This document shows, one piece after another, positions 23,933 to 35,000 of a stretch of DNA of 64,000 nt. The position numbers and the translations under genes are program-made. Source of the stretch: Paraspadella gotoi (lineage: Eukaryota > Chaetognatha); NCBI GenBank assembly GCA_051294375.1, contig CM119268.1:15280172-15344171 (forward strand), given 5' to 3'. Numbering within the stretch: the stretch's first letter is position 1; every line of letters starts with the position of its first letter. The notes beneath the pieces were generated by a model that was given only the letters and a program-made list of their open reading frames with translations, did not search any database and was not told the origin of the DNA.

Positions 23933-25167
23933 TAAATAAATAAAAGTGCTTTAGAAAGAAAGAGAGTAAAAAGACAGAATTAAAAAAGAGAGAAAAAGAG
24001 TAAGAAAGAAAATTAAGACAGAAAGATCGATAAACTGCAGGAAAAAGAGAAAGAGAGATAGACAATAAAAAAAAAGAGAAAAACTTCTAGAGAAGTCGTT
24101 CGATCCGTGCCAGGAAATAGGTGGGTGGAAAATAGAGGGGAAAGAACGAGAAAGTCTGGACATAGAGGGCTGGTCGGGACGACGACAAAGACAGAGAATA
24201 GGACAAGAGAATGAGGAGAGCATAAGGCAAGTGGACGAGCGATAATAATACTGTGACCGGATCGAAAAAGAGAACAGTCAAGAACGTTGCTCATTAGACT
24301 AATAATAAAAAGAAAGAGCAATCGAGAAACTAATTTTTTCAGTTATATTTAGGTTTTACATTCTCGCCAAATTGTGTTCTCTGTGGACATTCTCACCGGT
24401 ATATAAAAATTAAAAATACATGTTATCCTGATTTACTACATAAATCTGAAATCTTAAATAATTTTCGTTTTCATCTCAGCTCTTTATTTTCTATATTGCG
24501 TACTGATAACAGAATTTGGCGAGTAAGTAAAAGTTTATATATCTCTAACCTGATCCTGAACTCCATTCAATGCCATCCAGCATCCACCCACCAATCCACC
24601 ATCGTTTGACCTCCCACGCCTCCCCCCACCCACTCCCGTCCAACCCTTGACCAAATCTCTCTTTCGGTGTCATTCCTCTCTGGGTCATCCAAAACGAGGC
24701 TGAAGGGAGGGGGGGGGGTAGGGAGAGGGTTTTGGGGGGGTGAGGAGAAAAAGGGGACCGGTTGGTGGGCGGAGACTTGAGGGGTATGGCTGGAAAAGGG
24801 TGACTGGGAAAAATAAGAGTGTGCACTAACGAAGGAGATGGCGCGGCGTTGCTCACGAGAGACACATTCCTTCATCTCTTTCGCACCTTCAGCTTCTGCG
24901 CCCTCAGGGTACACGCTTGGCACAGTTTTTTGGTCAAGGCGCCGGCATCTTCTTCCGCCGACATCTCTTTTTTGTCCCCACAGCCCCCTTCTCCCCGCCC
25001 GTGCCCTCTCGGCCCCTTTTTCTCCTCTCGAACCCCCTTCCCCCCCTTGACTCCCAAACATCCGGCGCGGGGTCTGGAAGAGGTCAAAGGTCGCGGTCGA
25101 GGTCGTCGACTTCCTCGACTCGCAACAGGGAACTGAGAGGGGCGAAAGTGAAACGTCACGCGGTCGG

Positions 25168-25208
25168 GTCACGTGACCTCGTGAAACGCGCGTCAATCGT
25201 CACGTGAC
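25168..25208. promoter_or_regulatory. Paired GTCACGTGAC (CLEAR/M-box-type) elements with CCAAT
   Basis: Two exact 10-bp palindromes GTCACGTGAC at 25,168-25,177 and 25,199-25,208, starts 31 bases apart (about three helical turns), followed by CCAAT at 25,211-25,215. GTCACGTGAC is the CLEAR motif bound by MITF/TFE bHLH-zip factors that control lysosomal and autophagy genes. The target gene is not identified. Confidence 0.45.
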
Positions 25209-25267
25209 CTCCAATGGAAACCGTCACGCCCCATGAAATCGCCGGTCGGGAGTCTCATGGTTTTTTT

Positions 25268-25455
25268 TTTTATTCCCTTCTCCTTGTGTCTCTGTCTCAG
25301 TCTGTCTGTCTTTCTCTCTCTCTCTCTCTCTCACTCTCTCTCCTCTCTCTGGGTTTTTAATTTCCTTCCTCTCTCTTTCTCCTTTCTTATTTTCCTGGGA
25401 GAACCAAACAACCAAACAAGAAAAACCATAAAAGAGAAAGAGTTAAGAGAGAGAG

Positions 25456-25492
<37 letters not shown>

Positions 25493-25941
25493 TAGAGCGA
25501 GAGAGAGGAGAGAGAGAGAGAGAGAGTGGAGAGAGAGTGAGGGAGAAAGAGTCGGACCGAAATAAGAATAACGCCCCTGTGCATGAACAAAAGCTGCCGC
25601 ACGCGATCTTGCCGGCGCGTGAAATAGGAGACGTTAGCGTCGCGTCTATTTTGCGAATCTCATTTTCGGCAAATTCCTCGAAAGACCGGTAAACAGGCGG
25701 CGGAAGCGGTGGGCGAGCGGTGGTGAGTGGGGGCGAGCGGCGGTAGAGCGGCGGCGAGCGGCAGGTCAGAGGCGGATCGTCGGTGTGGGGTGGTAAGGGG
25801 TGGTAGGGGCGGGCGGAATTTCCAATTCGTGGACCGTCTCTCTCTATTCTCCGCCCCCCGTGTCTCTGTCTTTCTACTTCATAATTTCTCTCTCTCTGCC
25901 ATCTCTCTCTCCTCTCTTCTTCTCTCTCTTCTCTTCTCTCT

Positions 25942-25982
<41 letters not shown>

Positions 25983-26240
25983 TCTCTTTCCTCTCTCTCT
26001 CTGGGAAAAACAATAGGCAAGACAATTCAGCGCAAAAAAAAAAGAAAAAAAAAGCATAGATAGCTTCCAAAGTAATAATTTGAATTTAAATGTTTCCCTG
26101 ACTTTAGTTACAAGATAAAGAAATAATATTTATTTTACTGCGGTTACTCCATTATAACTCTATTATAGAGTGCACTGTTTTTTCTCGAAATATTGTTTCG
26201 ACATAATTGTTTTACAAAGCAAAAAAAGCCTATATACGAA
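25268..26240. repeat. First copy of a ~1-kb block repeated across a 25-N gap
   Basis: Matches 26,266 to about 27,300 almost base for base, for example the block beginning GTCGGACCGAAATAAGAATA at 25,551 and 26,489. It contains (CT)n at 25,312-25,351, (GA)n at 25,446-25,545 and (CT)n at 25,885-26,002. Copy B has this block once (about 41,280-42,420), so the repeat in copy A is probably an unmerged contig overlap. Confidence 0.8.
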
Positions 26241-26265
26241 NNNNNNNNNNNNNNNNNNNNNNNNN
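26241..26265. other. 25-N gap
   Basis: Exactly 25 N, flanked on both sides by the same ~1-kb sequence. A fixed-size placeholder rather than a measured gap. Confidence 0.9.
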
Positions 26266-26393
26266 CTCTCTCTCTCTCTCTCTCTCTCTCTGGTTTTTAT
26301 TTCCTTCTCTCTCTTTCTCCCTTTCTTATTTCCTGGGAGAACCAAACAACCAAACAAGAAAAACCATAAAAGAGAAAGAGTTAAGAGAGAGAG

Positions 26394-26430
<37 letters not shown>

Positions 26431-26991
26431 TAGAGCGAGAGAGAGGAGAGAGAGAGAGAGAGAGTGGAGAGAGAGTGAGGGAGAAAGAGTCGGACCGAAA
26501 TAAGAATAACCCCTGTGCATGAAAAAAAAGCTGCCGCCACGCGATCCTTGCGCCGTGAAATAGGAGACCGTTAGCGTCGCGTCTATTTTGCGAATCTCAT
26601 TTTCGGCAAAATCTCGGAGAGGAGACCGGGAAACAGCGGAGAAGAAACAAGCGGCGTCGTAAGCACAACATAACCGGTGGCGGCGGTGAGTTGAAGTGGG
26701 CGGCGAGCGGCTGGGTAAGCGGCGCGGCGAAGCGGCAGCAGATGGCTATCGTCGAAGGTGTGGGTTGACGTGGTCGCCCGTGAGTGGCCAAGCGGCTAAG
26801 GTAGGTATAGCGGTTGGTTTATTTTATTATTGGGGGTAGTAAGGCGGTGCGGCATTTTCCAATTCGTGGACCGTCTCTCTCTCCATTCTCCGCCGTGTCT
26901 CTCTGTCCTTTCTACTTCATATTTCTCTCTCTCTGCTCCCTCATCTCTCTCTCTCTCTCTTCTCTCCTCCTCCTCTCTCTCTCTCTCCTCT

Positions 26992-27039
<48 letters not shown>

Positions 27040-27300
27040 TTCCTTCTCTCTCTGGGAAGAAAAAAAACCAAAGGCAAGAAATTCAGCGCAAACAAAAAAA
27101 AAAAAAAGAAAAAAAAAGCAATTAAGATTTCGCTTCCCCAAAGTAATAATTTGAGATTTTTTTTAAATAATGTTTCCCTGGCTTTAGTTACAAATAAAAG
27201 AAATAATATTTATTTTATGCGGTTACTCCATTATAAAACTCTATTATAAGGCACTGTTTTTTCTCGAATATGTTTCACATTAATTTAATTGTTAAAAGCA
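26266..27300. repeat. Second copy of the ~1-kb block
   Basis: Second instance of the block described at 25,268-26,240, with (GA)n at 26,383-26,472 and (CT)n at 26,925-27,052. The two copies differ mostly by small indels. Confidence 0.8.
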
Positions 27301-27535
27301 AAAATTAAGACTTATTATTAAAACAGAAGGAGGTGCTCAAAAAATGTCCGACTCTAAAAAAAGAAAAAGTCTCGTTTCTCCCTTCCCGCTTCCCTCGATT
27401 CTCCGCTTCTCACAATTTTTTTTCGCTTCTTCCCAAGGGATTTTTCATATTCGTGGTTGTGACGTCGACGTTCTTTAGAGCGCTTCTTCCGAAAAACACG
27501 CGGAGAGAGGAATTTGACCACCAGGGCGGAAAGAT

Positions 27536-27725
27536 TGAGAGAGAGAGAAGGAGGGAGAGGTGAGAGGATGAGATCGGGAGAGACGAGAAGAGAGAGAGAA
27601 GGAGAGTGCAGAGAGTGAGAGAGAGGAGGAGAGAGGAGAGAAAAGAAAGAGGATAGATAGATAGATAGAGAACAGAGAGACCAGAGAGGCAGAGAGAGGA
27701 CAGAGAGAGAGAGCGAGACAGAGAG
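27536..27725. repeat. (GA)n-rich block with (GATA)n
   Basis: GA-rich purine tract with GATAGATAGATA near 27,655-27,668. Confidence 0.85.
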
Positions 27726-28620
27726 AGTTAGAAACGTCGAGGAGCGATTTTGTCGCGGAATTTCTCCAGAGAGACATCACACGTTTTCTCTCGTCGCACT
27801 TCGTCGTCGCCGTCGTCGTCGTCGTTGTCTCCGCAAACTTTCGCTGACGTCGCCGAAATATTTGAGGGCGCCGTCAATCGCTTGCATCGTTATAGAAGAA
27901 AAAAAAATCCGATTGAAGTAAAATATATAAAATACATGATATCTAAAAATATATTAAAGGCGTTTCAAATTAAATTAGGTACAAACAACCCACAAATTAA
28001 TCCGTAATGAACTCTCGAGATTTTACAAGGTAAACAAACAGCAACAATAGAATGAGACGCATCATAAAAAAAAAGGGACGTGAAATTGTCGCGAGATAAA
28101 TCACACGAGGCGGCGCTCGTGTCTCCTGGGCTCCGAAAGGAAGGACGCGACGTCTTAAGCGGCGGACTGGGAGCCCTTACCCAAGATCCCTTACCTGAGA
28201 TTCCCTTACCGGGGAAACGCCTCTGCCGGCGTCGAGGGAGGACGCCGCCTCAATTTTTTGCTGATTCTCCAAGAGAGAGAAGAGATTTTATGGTTTTTGC
28301 GGAAAAAAAAAAACGCGGAAAAATCGGGGGAAGATGGCGGGAAAAATTTGAATGAACGAAAGAGCGGAAAATAAAAAAATGAAGAAAAACAAAAGGGATA
28401 AAGTGGAGAAAAGGCGAAGTTTGGTGAGTCTTTGACACATATCACAATAATCACTACGCGAGAAATCACAGGAAGGAATTCACGATTTGATCGCATCAAA
28501 TGTGAGGATCGATATTCGCTTAAGAGTCACGACTGAGTTTCAGACGTCGTTACCCGAATCAAAATCGATTCTCACTTAAGCGTCACGCTCTTTCCATTTG
28601 ACTCTCTCTCTCTCTCTCTC

Positions 28621-28727
28621 NNNNNNNNNNNNNNNNNNNNNNNNNNNNNNNNNNNNNNNNNNNNNNNNNNNNNNNNNNNNNNNNNNNNNNNNNNNNNNNN
28701 NNNNNNNNNNNNNNNNNNNNNNNNNNN
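28621..28727. other. N gap (107) in a CT tract
   Basis: Preceded by (CT)n and followed by CTCTTT. Copy B shows about 85 bases of CT-rich sequence here (43,985-44,068). Confidence 0.95.
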
Positions 28728-29090
28728 CTCTTTCTTTAATCATCCCAGACATCGTCCATTCAAATCCACATCAGCGTCGCATCTTTTCGTCGCTAACCGT
28801 TTGCGTTGCTACGCTAATGGTTGCCTAGCGACTGCTCCGGACTCGTTGCTAACCGTCAATAAGCTTGAGTCGGGGGCGCGTGCGAGATATACGCTGGGTG
28901 AAAGAAAAAAAAACGGATAAAGAAAACCGGGGATTTTTTTTTTCAATGCGTTTGGTTTTTTGTAAGGAGGAAAAAGTGCGTGGAATTGAATCGGCAAGAT
29001 TCTTTTTTCTTGTTACTTTTCTACTTTCTTTCTTCTTTTCTACTTTTCTTTTTTTCTTGTTTTCTCTCTAGCTTTATATTTTATACTATC

Positions 29091-29091
<1 letters not shown>

Positions 29092-29182
<91 letters not shown>

Positions 29183-29183
29183 T
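29092..29183. repeat. (TTTC)n microsatellite
   Basis: About 23 perfect TTTC units. Copy B at 44,475-44,585 has an interrupted version. Confidence 0.95.
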
Positions 29184-29345
29184 ATTTAGTTTTTTTCTCA
29201 TTTTATTTGTTTTTATTCATGATCTCAATTATTTAATTCAATTCAACACCCATTCTTTTATGAATCTTGACGAATGAATGTCCCAGACGAAGGACGAATA
29301 AATATGCTTACTAACTACTTAATTCAGAAAATTCAGCGAGAGACG

Positions 29346-29502
29346 NNNNNNNNNNNNNNNNNNNNNNNNNNNNNNNNNNNNNNNNNNNNNNNNNNNNNNN
29401 NNNNNNNNNNNNNNNNNNNNNNNNNNNNNNNNNNNNNNNNNNNNNNNNNNNNNNNNNNNNNNNNNNNNNNNNNNNNNNNNNNNNNNNNNNNNNNNNNNNN
29501 NN
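29346..29502. other. N gap (157) in a GA tract
   Basis: Followed by (GA)n. Copy B has about 120 bases of GA-rich sequence (44,778-44,895) at the same place. Confidence 0.95.
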
Positions 29503-29914
29503 AGAGAGAGAGAGAAATCTTTGGCAGAGACGCGAATATGAGAACTTAACGCATTGCCATAGAAACTCCTGGGAATTCAAGGATTCGCAATGACGCAAGA
29601 AGTGGGTGTGGCAGGGAGAGGGAGAGCGAGACGATGGTATGGATTAGGTATGGCGGGGAGAGGGAGAGAGTATTGGTAAAGCCTCGGGATCGAGGTAAGT
29701 GTTGGAGAGAAAGAGCAAGATGGGTTGCTTTGCTGAGACAAAGTGTACACGGACAAGGTTGGTGAAGTAAAATTCGTATAATGAATAAAGATCAAGGTTC
29801 AATTAACGATATCGTCTTGTCCTGACAAGAAATTAAATATCTTTAAAGGACTACAAAAAAGATGAATTTGTTTTGAAAACAAAACTCATCATACAAATTA
29901 ATGATTAAATTGAT

Positions 29915-29950
29915 CGTTATCACAGACGTTATCACAGACGTTATCACAGA
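29915..29950. repeat. Three exact 12-bp CGTTATCACAGA repeats
   Basis: Three head-to-tail copies at 29,915, 29,927 and 29,939. Each carries TTATCA, the reverse complement of TGATAA, a GATA-factor type site. The copy B version is corrupted. Confidence 0.6.
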
Positions 29951-30556
29951 CGACCTCGTCGTCGTTCTCGTACTTCTCGTCATCGTCGCCAACTTTTCAA
30001 CTTTCGGGATTTTCATGCAAATCGTATTTAAGTTTTAAAGGCTAAAGATCATAATTTCCGGTGATTTCTGTAAAAAATACAGATCTTTCTTTTTTTCTGT
30101 AAAGTGATAGCCGTTCACTATGGATGGGAAAATTATTCTTTAAATTTTTTTGAGTGTTTTTAGATCGTCTTTCTGAGAGTACCATAGACATTAGACAGTC
30201 TACATATTAAGCTACTGTTTATTTAGCTTCGTCAATCATATAATTAGATGTTTGTTTATCATTATCTCAAATATCTTTACCCATAACGGCAGCGCGGCCA
30301 CTGGCTTTCTACGGGATTTTCGAGGTCATAAAGAAAAAAAAACTTGTAAAGTTCTCACTTTGAATTTTGATGAGTCGAGTTGAGAGGTCGGAGTGAAAAG
30401 TCGGGTTTTTTGAAAAGAGGGGGGAGGAGTGTCGCGAGTTATTTTCGGATTGTTGAGGGAAAAGGGTTCTTATAACCGAGGGGTGTAGAAGGGGAATCGG
30501 TAGAGCACTTTGGGGTCTCGCGAGCGTGAGGTGTATGAATATTTAGCGATGACTGA

Positions 30557-30594
<38 letters not shown>

Positions 30595-31023
30595 ATAGAG
30601 AGCGAGCGATTCTCACCTTGCCTCCATCGCATCCCAAGCGATTCGTTTTCGCGGAGGCGACTGTCATTTCTTCGAACCTTTTTTTTTTTCGTTGGATTTT
30701 TTTCTCGGAAATTCTTTTTCGCCCTTGGAGATGATGATGCCCAGGGCGCAGCTTAAGACTTTCCTCCGGATCTCTTAATTATTTCCAGCTTTCTTTCTTC
30801 TCGTATCTTCGCCCCCCCCCTACCAAAAAAAAAGAAGATATCCCCGTTTAAATTTTATTTTGATATTTTTTGTTCAAACGCTCGATTCGAGGGTCAAGAG
30901 GGAATCGCTTCCGTTTGTCCCTCAACCATTCAGTCGATTCCCCTCGTCGTCCCATCTTTCTATTTTCGGCCATTTTTCTTTTCTTTTTCTGGGAAAAAAG
31001 ACTCGATTTTTATGACTGGATCA

Positions 31024-31056
<33 letters not shown>

Positions 31057-31176
31057 TGTTGTCGTCGTCCTTCCCGTCATTCAGGTGTTGCCGCTCCGAG
31101 CCCCCGTTCCCGTTCCCGCTTTCGCATCTCCCCTGAGCTTCCATCCATTTTCGTAGTCATTGTGCTAAAATCTTCC

Positions 31177-31250
<74 letters not shown>
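31024..31250. repeat. (GTC)n and (CT)n microsatellites
   Basis: GTC triplets at 31,024-31,068 and a long (CT)n tract at 31,178-31,250. Confidence 0.9.
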
Positions 31251-31252
<2 letters not shown>

Positions 31253-32040
31253 TTCGTACAAATAGAAGGCGTTATGGTCGTCCCATTCTCGCGGCGTCCT
31301 CGAAGACGACAACGACAACGACAACGAGGAAGACGACGAGTAGGATAACGATAATGACGGTCACGACAATGACGACAATGAAAGTAACTTTGACAAGGGG
31401 AAGACGACGAAGAATACAAAAAAGATGACAAAGAAGAAGAAGACGCTAATGAAAAAAAAATTATACTTTCAATTTTCAGGAAAGACATCGGCGTGTTTCA
31501 AGCGATTTTTTTACATATGCTCCCTTAACCTAATGAGCTTTAGGGATGCGAATCCATGTGAAATCTCTACAACCAATATAACATTTTTTTACGTACTACA
31601 TTCATTCAATAAATATGGCAGAATCTTGGGCGTGAACTTTGAACTTTGAACAATGGACCTTGGACCGGCTATGTTCTCGAGCTCGCTCTCTCGATCGTTT
31701 GTGAATACCCGAAAACGTGGAACCGATCGCCGTCCACAAAAATACTACAGACTCGTCTGCATTTCACAGGTATTCATCAGAGACACTTAAATATCCGCGT
31801 ACATTGGGACTAATCGACGGTTTCGTCGGCATCGGCCTCATTCCCGAATGTTATAGACGTCGTTTTTCGACAGCAAAAGGCGGCGGCGAAAGCAATGTCG
31901 GCAGCATCGGCGGTGTGGACAAGCGGCGTCGGCAAAAAAAGAATTTCCCATCAAATCCTACGGAAACGAGACTTTCTTTTCTGCGCCTCAGCGATCGAGG
32001 GTCCGAATGATGTAGGAATAAAAAAGCCGTCGATATAAAA

Positions 32041-32087
32041 AGGAGGAGGCGACGGAGGAAGCGATGGAGGAGTTGATGGAGGAGCCC
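32041..32087. repeat. Short end of the 12-bp GGAGGAGGCGAT array in copy A
   Basis: About four units of a GGAGGAGGCGAT-like repeat, after which the sequence jumps to the start of copy B. The same array is more than 600 bases long in copy B. Confidence 0.8.
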
Positions 32088-32090
32088 AAG

Positions 32091-35000
32091 CGTCGCCTCT
32101 TCCTCCCCTACGGTCCGTATCGGCCCCGCGACGCGCGACGACCTCCAGTGGCCACGACGCCACCACCCAAACTCTGACGACGAACACCCCTTCGTTCCGA
32201 CCTTGCCACGAATTGCGACTCGACACCCTCCGTTGACCGACGGGGTCACGCCCCTACCACTTTTCGTTCGTGTCAATCGCGTTTGGGAAATTTCTTTGGC
32301 GTTCAAAGCTTCTAATCTCGAATCGTTGAAATTCGTCGTCACTCACTTGAAAATGTCCGTCCCTTTACCCTTAATTTCACATTAATGTTCACACTTCATC
32401 GCGAGCTCATTCTTTTTTAATTCTGTTGCAACATTTCATTATGTCGACAAAAATAAAATATAGTAATTTTCACTTTACCAACAATAACCACTCCACCAAG
32501 AAGGTCCTATTTGCACCCTCCCCCTCCCAGCCCCCCCGCCAACCCCCGCACCCTCTGCCTCCGCCCACGCGAAGGGTCGCTGGCGGCGAGACTCGCATTT
32601 GTTTGATTCCTCGGGGAGAGACATTCGATCCGCGAGCAAAGTAGCGACTCGGCGCCGCCGTGACACGATGGTCTTGATCGTTGTGTGGGAGAAGCTGGAG
32701 GTGGGAAGGCAGGGGTTGAGATTGTGTTGGAAAGGATGGGGTGGAAGTGTGGGCCCAACGTTGCGTTGAGTCCTCTGTCGGTCGCCTTCAAAGAAGTCGA
32801 CTGCGAAAGCAGTTTGGGACGGGCCAGTGCTAAGGTTTTAACTTGTGGGACATAATGAAAAGAACTTCGGGTGAGTTGATTGTTGAGACGTGAAGTTGCC
32901 CCGCTTTGAAGTCTTACCGGCTGTGTCAAGTTGGCTTGTGGTCATGAATTTCCGCAGCACTGGACCATAACTCTTTGAGGAGTTTTGAGCACCGAGTGAA
33001 CAGGAAAAAAAAGACTGCAAAAGCCTACTACAACTTTTTTCGCGATCTGGGATTCACTCGACTCATGCTATATGTTACAACGTTGAAGCCCAGATACTAG
33101 CAAGGCGTTAGAGTGGGGTTCGTTCAGATCCCGAAGAATGGAGGACCTCTGTCGCTCCTTCATTTTTGTTATTTGAAAAATTTTTATCTCTCAGTCTATA
33201 TTCTGCTTAAAATAAATGGAAAAAAATGTTAGACTTTTACGGCGATATATGAAACGGGACACCTTCCAAACTTTGGTCAAAAATTTTATGTTTCTTTCCA
33301 GATAAGAAAAAAAAACAAGCATAAATTCCGTATTCATAAAGGGGAAAGACCCTTTGTGGTGAGGCACAGGGAGGTGGAGAGCTGGGAGGTGGCGAGGCGC
33401 CGTGAGTCAACGGTCTAAGAAGAATATAAAAAAAAAAGCAAAGAGGTTTTTTCTATTATTCGGCAGCGACGAAAACCCCTGAAGCGAAGAAAAAAATTCG
33501 TAATCTCGGGGATGGCCGCTCGCTTGGCTCAGAACACTGCCCATGCCCGCGCCTCTGCTGGCCTCCGCCTCCGCCGGCTGCGCTCGTGACACACCACGCT
33601 GCCACCGCTGCCGGTTTGCCGCCGCTGACACCGCCGACACGCCGCCGCACGCCGCCTCTTCGTCCCCCAGGACCTTCATTATCGTTTTTACGACGCCCCT
33701 CTCGGGCCTCCGCAGCGACGGACCCAGGCGACAACAACGACGACCAACTTTTTTTTCGGGGGCGGCGACGTTTAATTTCGTTCCACGGGACGACAGGTTG
33801 ACGACGACTTCGACGACGATGACGACGACCGAAGGCGACGACGATGACGCTCGATTCAGTAAACGGAACCGTAAATAAACAAGGCGATGGGAGTCCTTAT
33901 TCTTTGTAGTTACAGTGTCCAATAGCGTGGCAGGCCCAATGGGCCGAGAGAGAGACACTTGGTCCTAGAAAGGTCATTCCGAGAAAAAAAAAATGACAGC
34001 GGCAACATGAGCTGCGTATTTAGGTTTAGAATAAATAAAAAAAAAAAAAAAACCACATTTATTCAATCGTTTCAACATGTTTAATCGTTTACTTTAAACA
34101 GAGCTAAATAAAAAAAACTAATTAATCTCATTTTTTTTACATTAGATTTTTCCAAAGGTGTCAATGCGTCCTTATGTCCCAATTTTTAATTTGCGTAAAT
34201 AATTTCGAAAAACCGGGGTCGACGATGACGCGTTGACGGACGAGAGCCACGGCCCCAGAAATGACCGTCATAAATTTACGACGCCACAATGCATACGCCA
34301 GTTAGAAAAGATTGAGCTTTGTTTCACAGGGTTGTGTATGAACTTAGGGAGAGAAAACCTATCGACATGTTTATTTGACGCCATCACGTGTGTCGTCGTG
34401 ATAGAGGAATGTAATATGTAAATTATTAATATATATATAAATCATTATATATAATATGTCCGGTAGAAATGGTGCTGCAGTGGTTAAAAACTGGTTATGA
34501 ATCATCAATATGCAGATTTCACGAGGTTATATTAATTTTGCGCAATTGGTTTGCCACTTTAGAAAAAAAATATTCTCTATTATTGACAAACTAAATGTCA
34601 TGAATAAATAAAATTGATATTTCGACTTGAATTCGAAGCGTGCAAACGTGATTTCACCGACCGCAATTCCCCCGCCAAACCCGAACGCGCGGGGCGGACC
34701 TCTCGCGGCCGCGAGCATTTTTAATTGATGTTCGGTCAGCTGATAAACCTACTTTCGCGACCGCAAACAACAACAACAACGACCGACGACGAGAAGGCTT
34801 CGCGTCGAGAAATATTGACTTAGTCTCGTTATTAATTAACTTTGCTGCACCGTTATAAAGGTCTCAGCGTTCTTGAGAGGCCCCTAGGAAAATTGACCCA
34901 AAATATAGCCGTTAGGGCACTTAAGGCGAAAGTGAAGCGGGAGCGGGCGACTAGCGAAAGGCGGGGAGATGGAGGAGCAGAGAAGGCAGAGAGAGAGAGA

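Larger units (their letters stand above)
17166..32087. repeat. Copy A of a ~15-kb direct duplication (polished, with N gaps)
   Basis: Colinear with copy B starting at 32,091. Matching anchors include CGTCGCCTC at 17,166 and 32,091, ATGGCCGCTCGCTTGGCT at 18,493 and 33,511, the TATG tract at about 22,913 and 38,729, the CT tract at 31,178 and about 46,888, and the GGAGGAGGCGA array at 32,041 and about 48,590. Copy A has five N gaps (19,188-19,928; 20,103-20,333; 26,241-26,265; 28,621-28,727; 29,346-29,502). I recognise no gene in it. Its longest gap-free open frames, including 25,196-24,567 on the minus strand, are GC-rich and low in complexity. Confidence 0.9.

Noticed and set aside
24567-25196. 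209-codon minus-strand open frame
   Set aside because: GC-rich, low-complexity (Gly/Pro/Arg/Trp) with no domain, overlapping equally long frames on the other strand. Its start lies between the paired E-box motifs.
27750-28007. 85-codon plus-strand frame ending in Lys/Ile/Asn-rich sequence
   Set aside because: A second frame across the same bases is equally open and plausible, so composition alone is not evidence. The Ser run comes from a (GTC)n tract.
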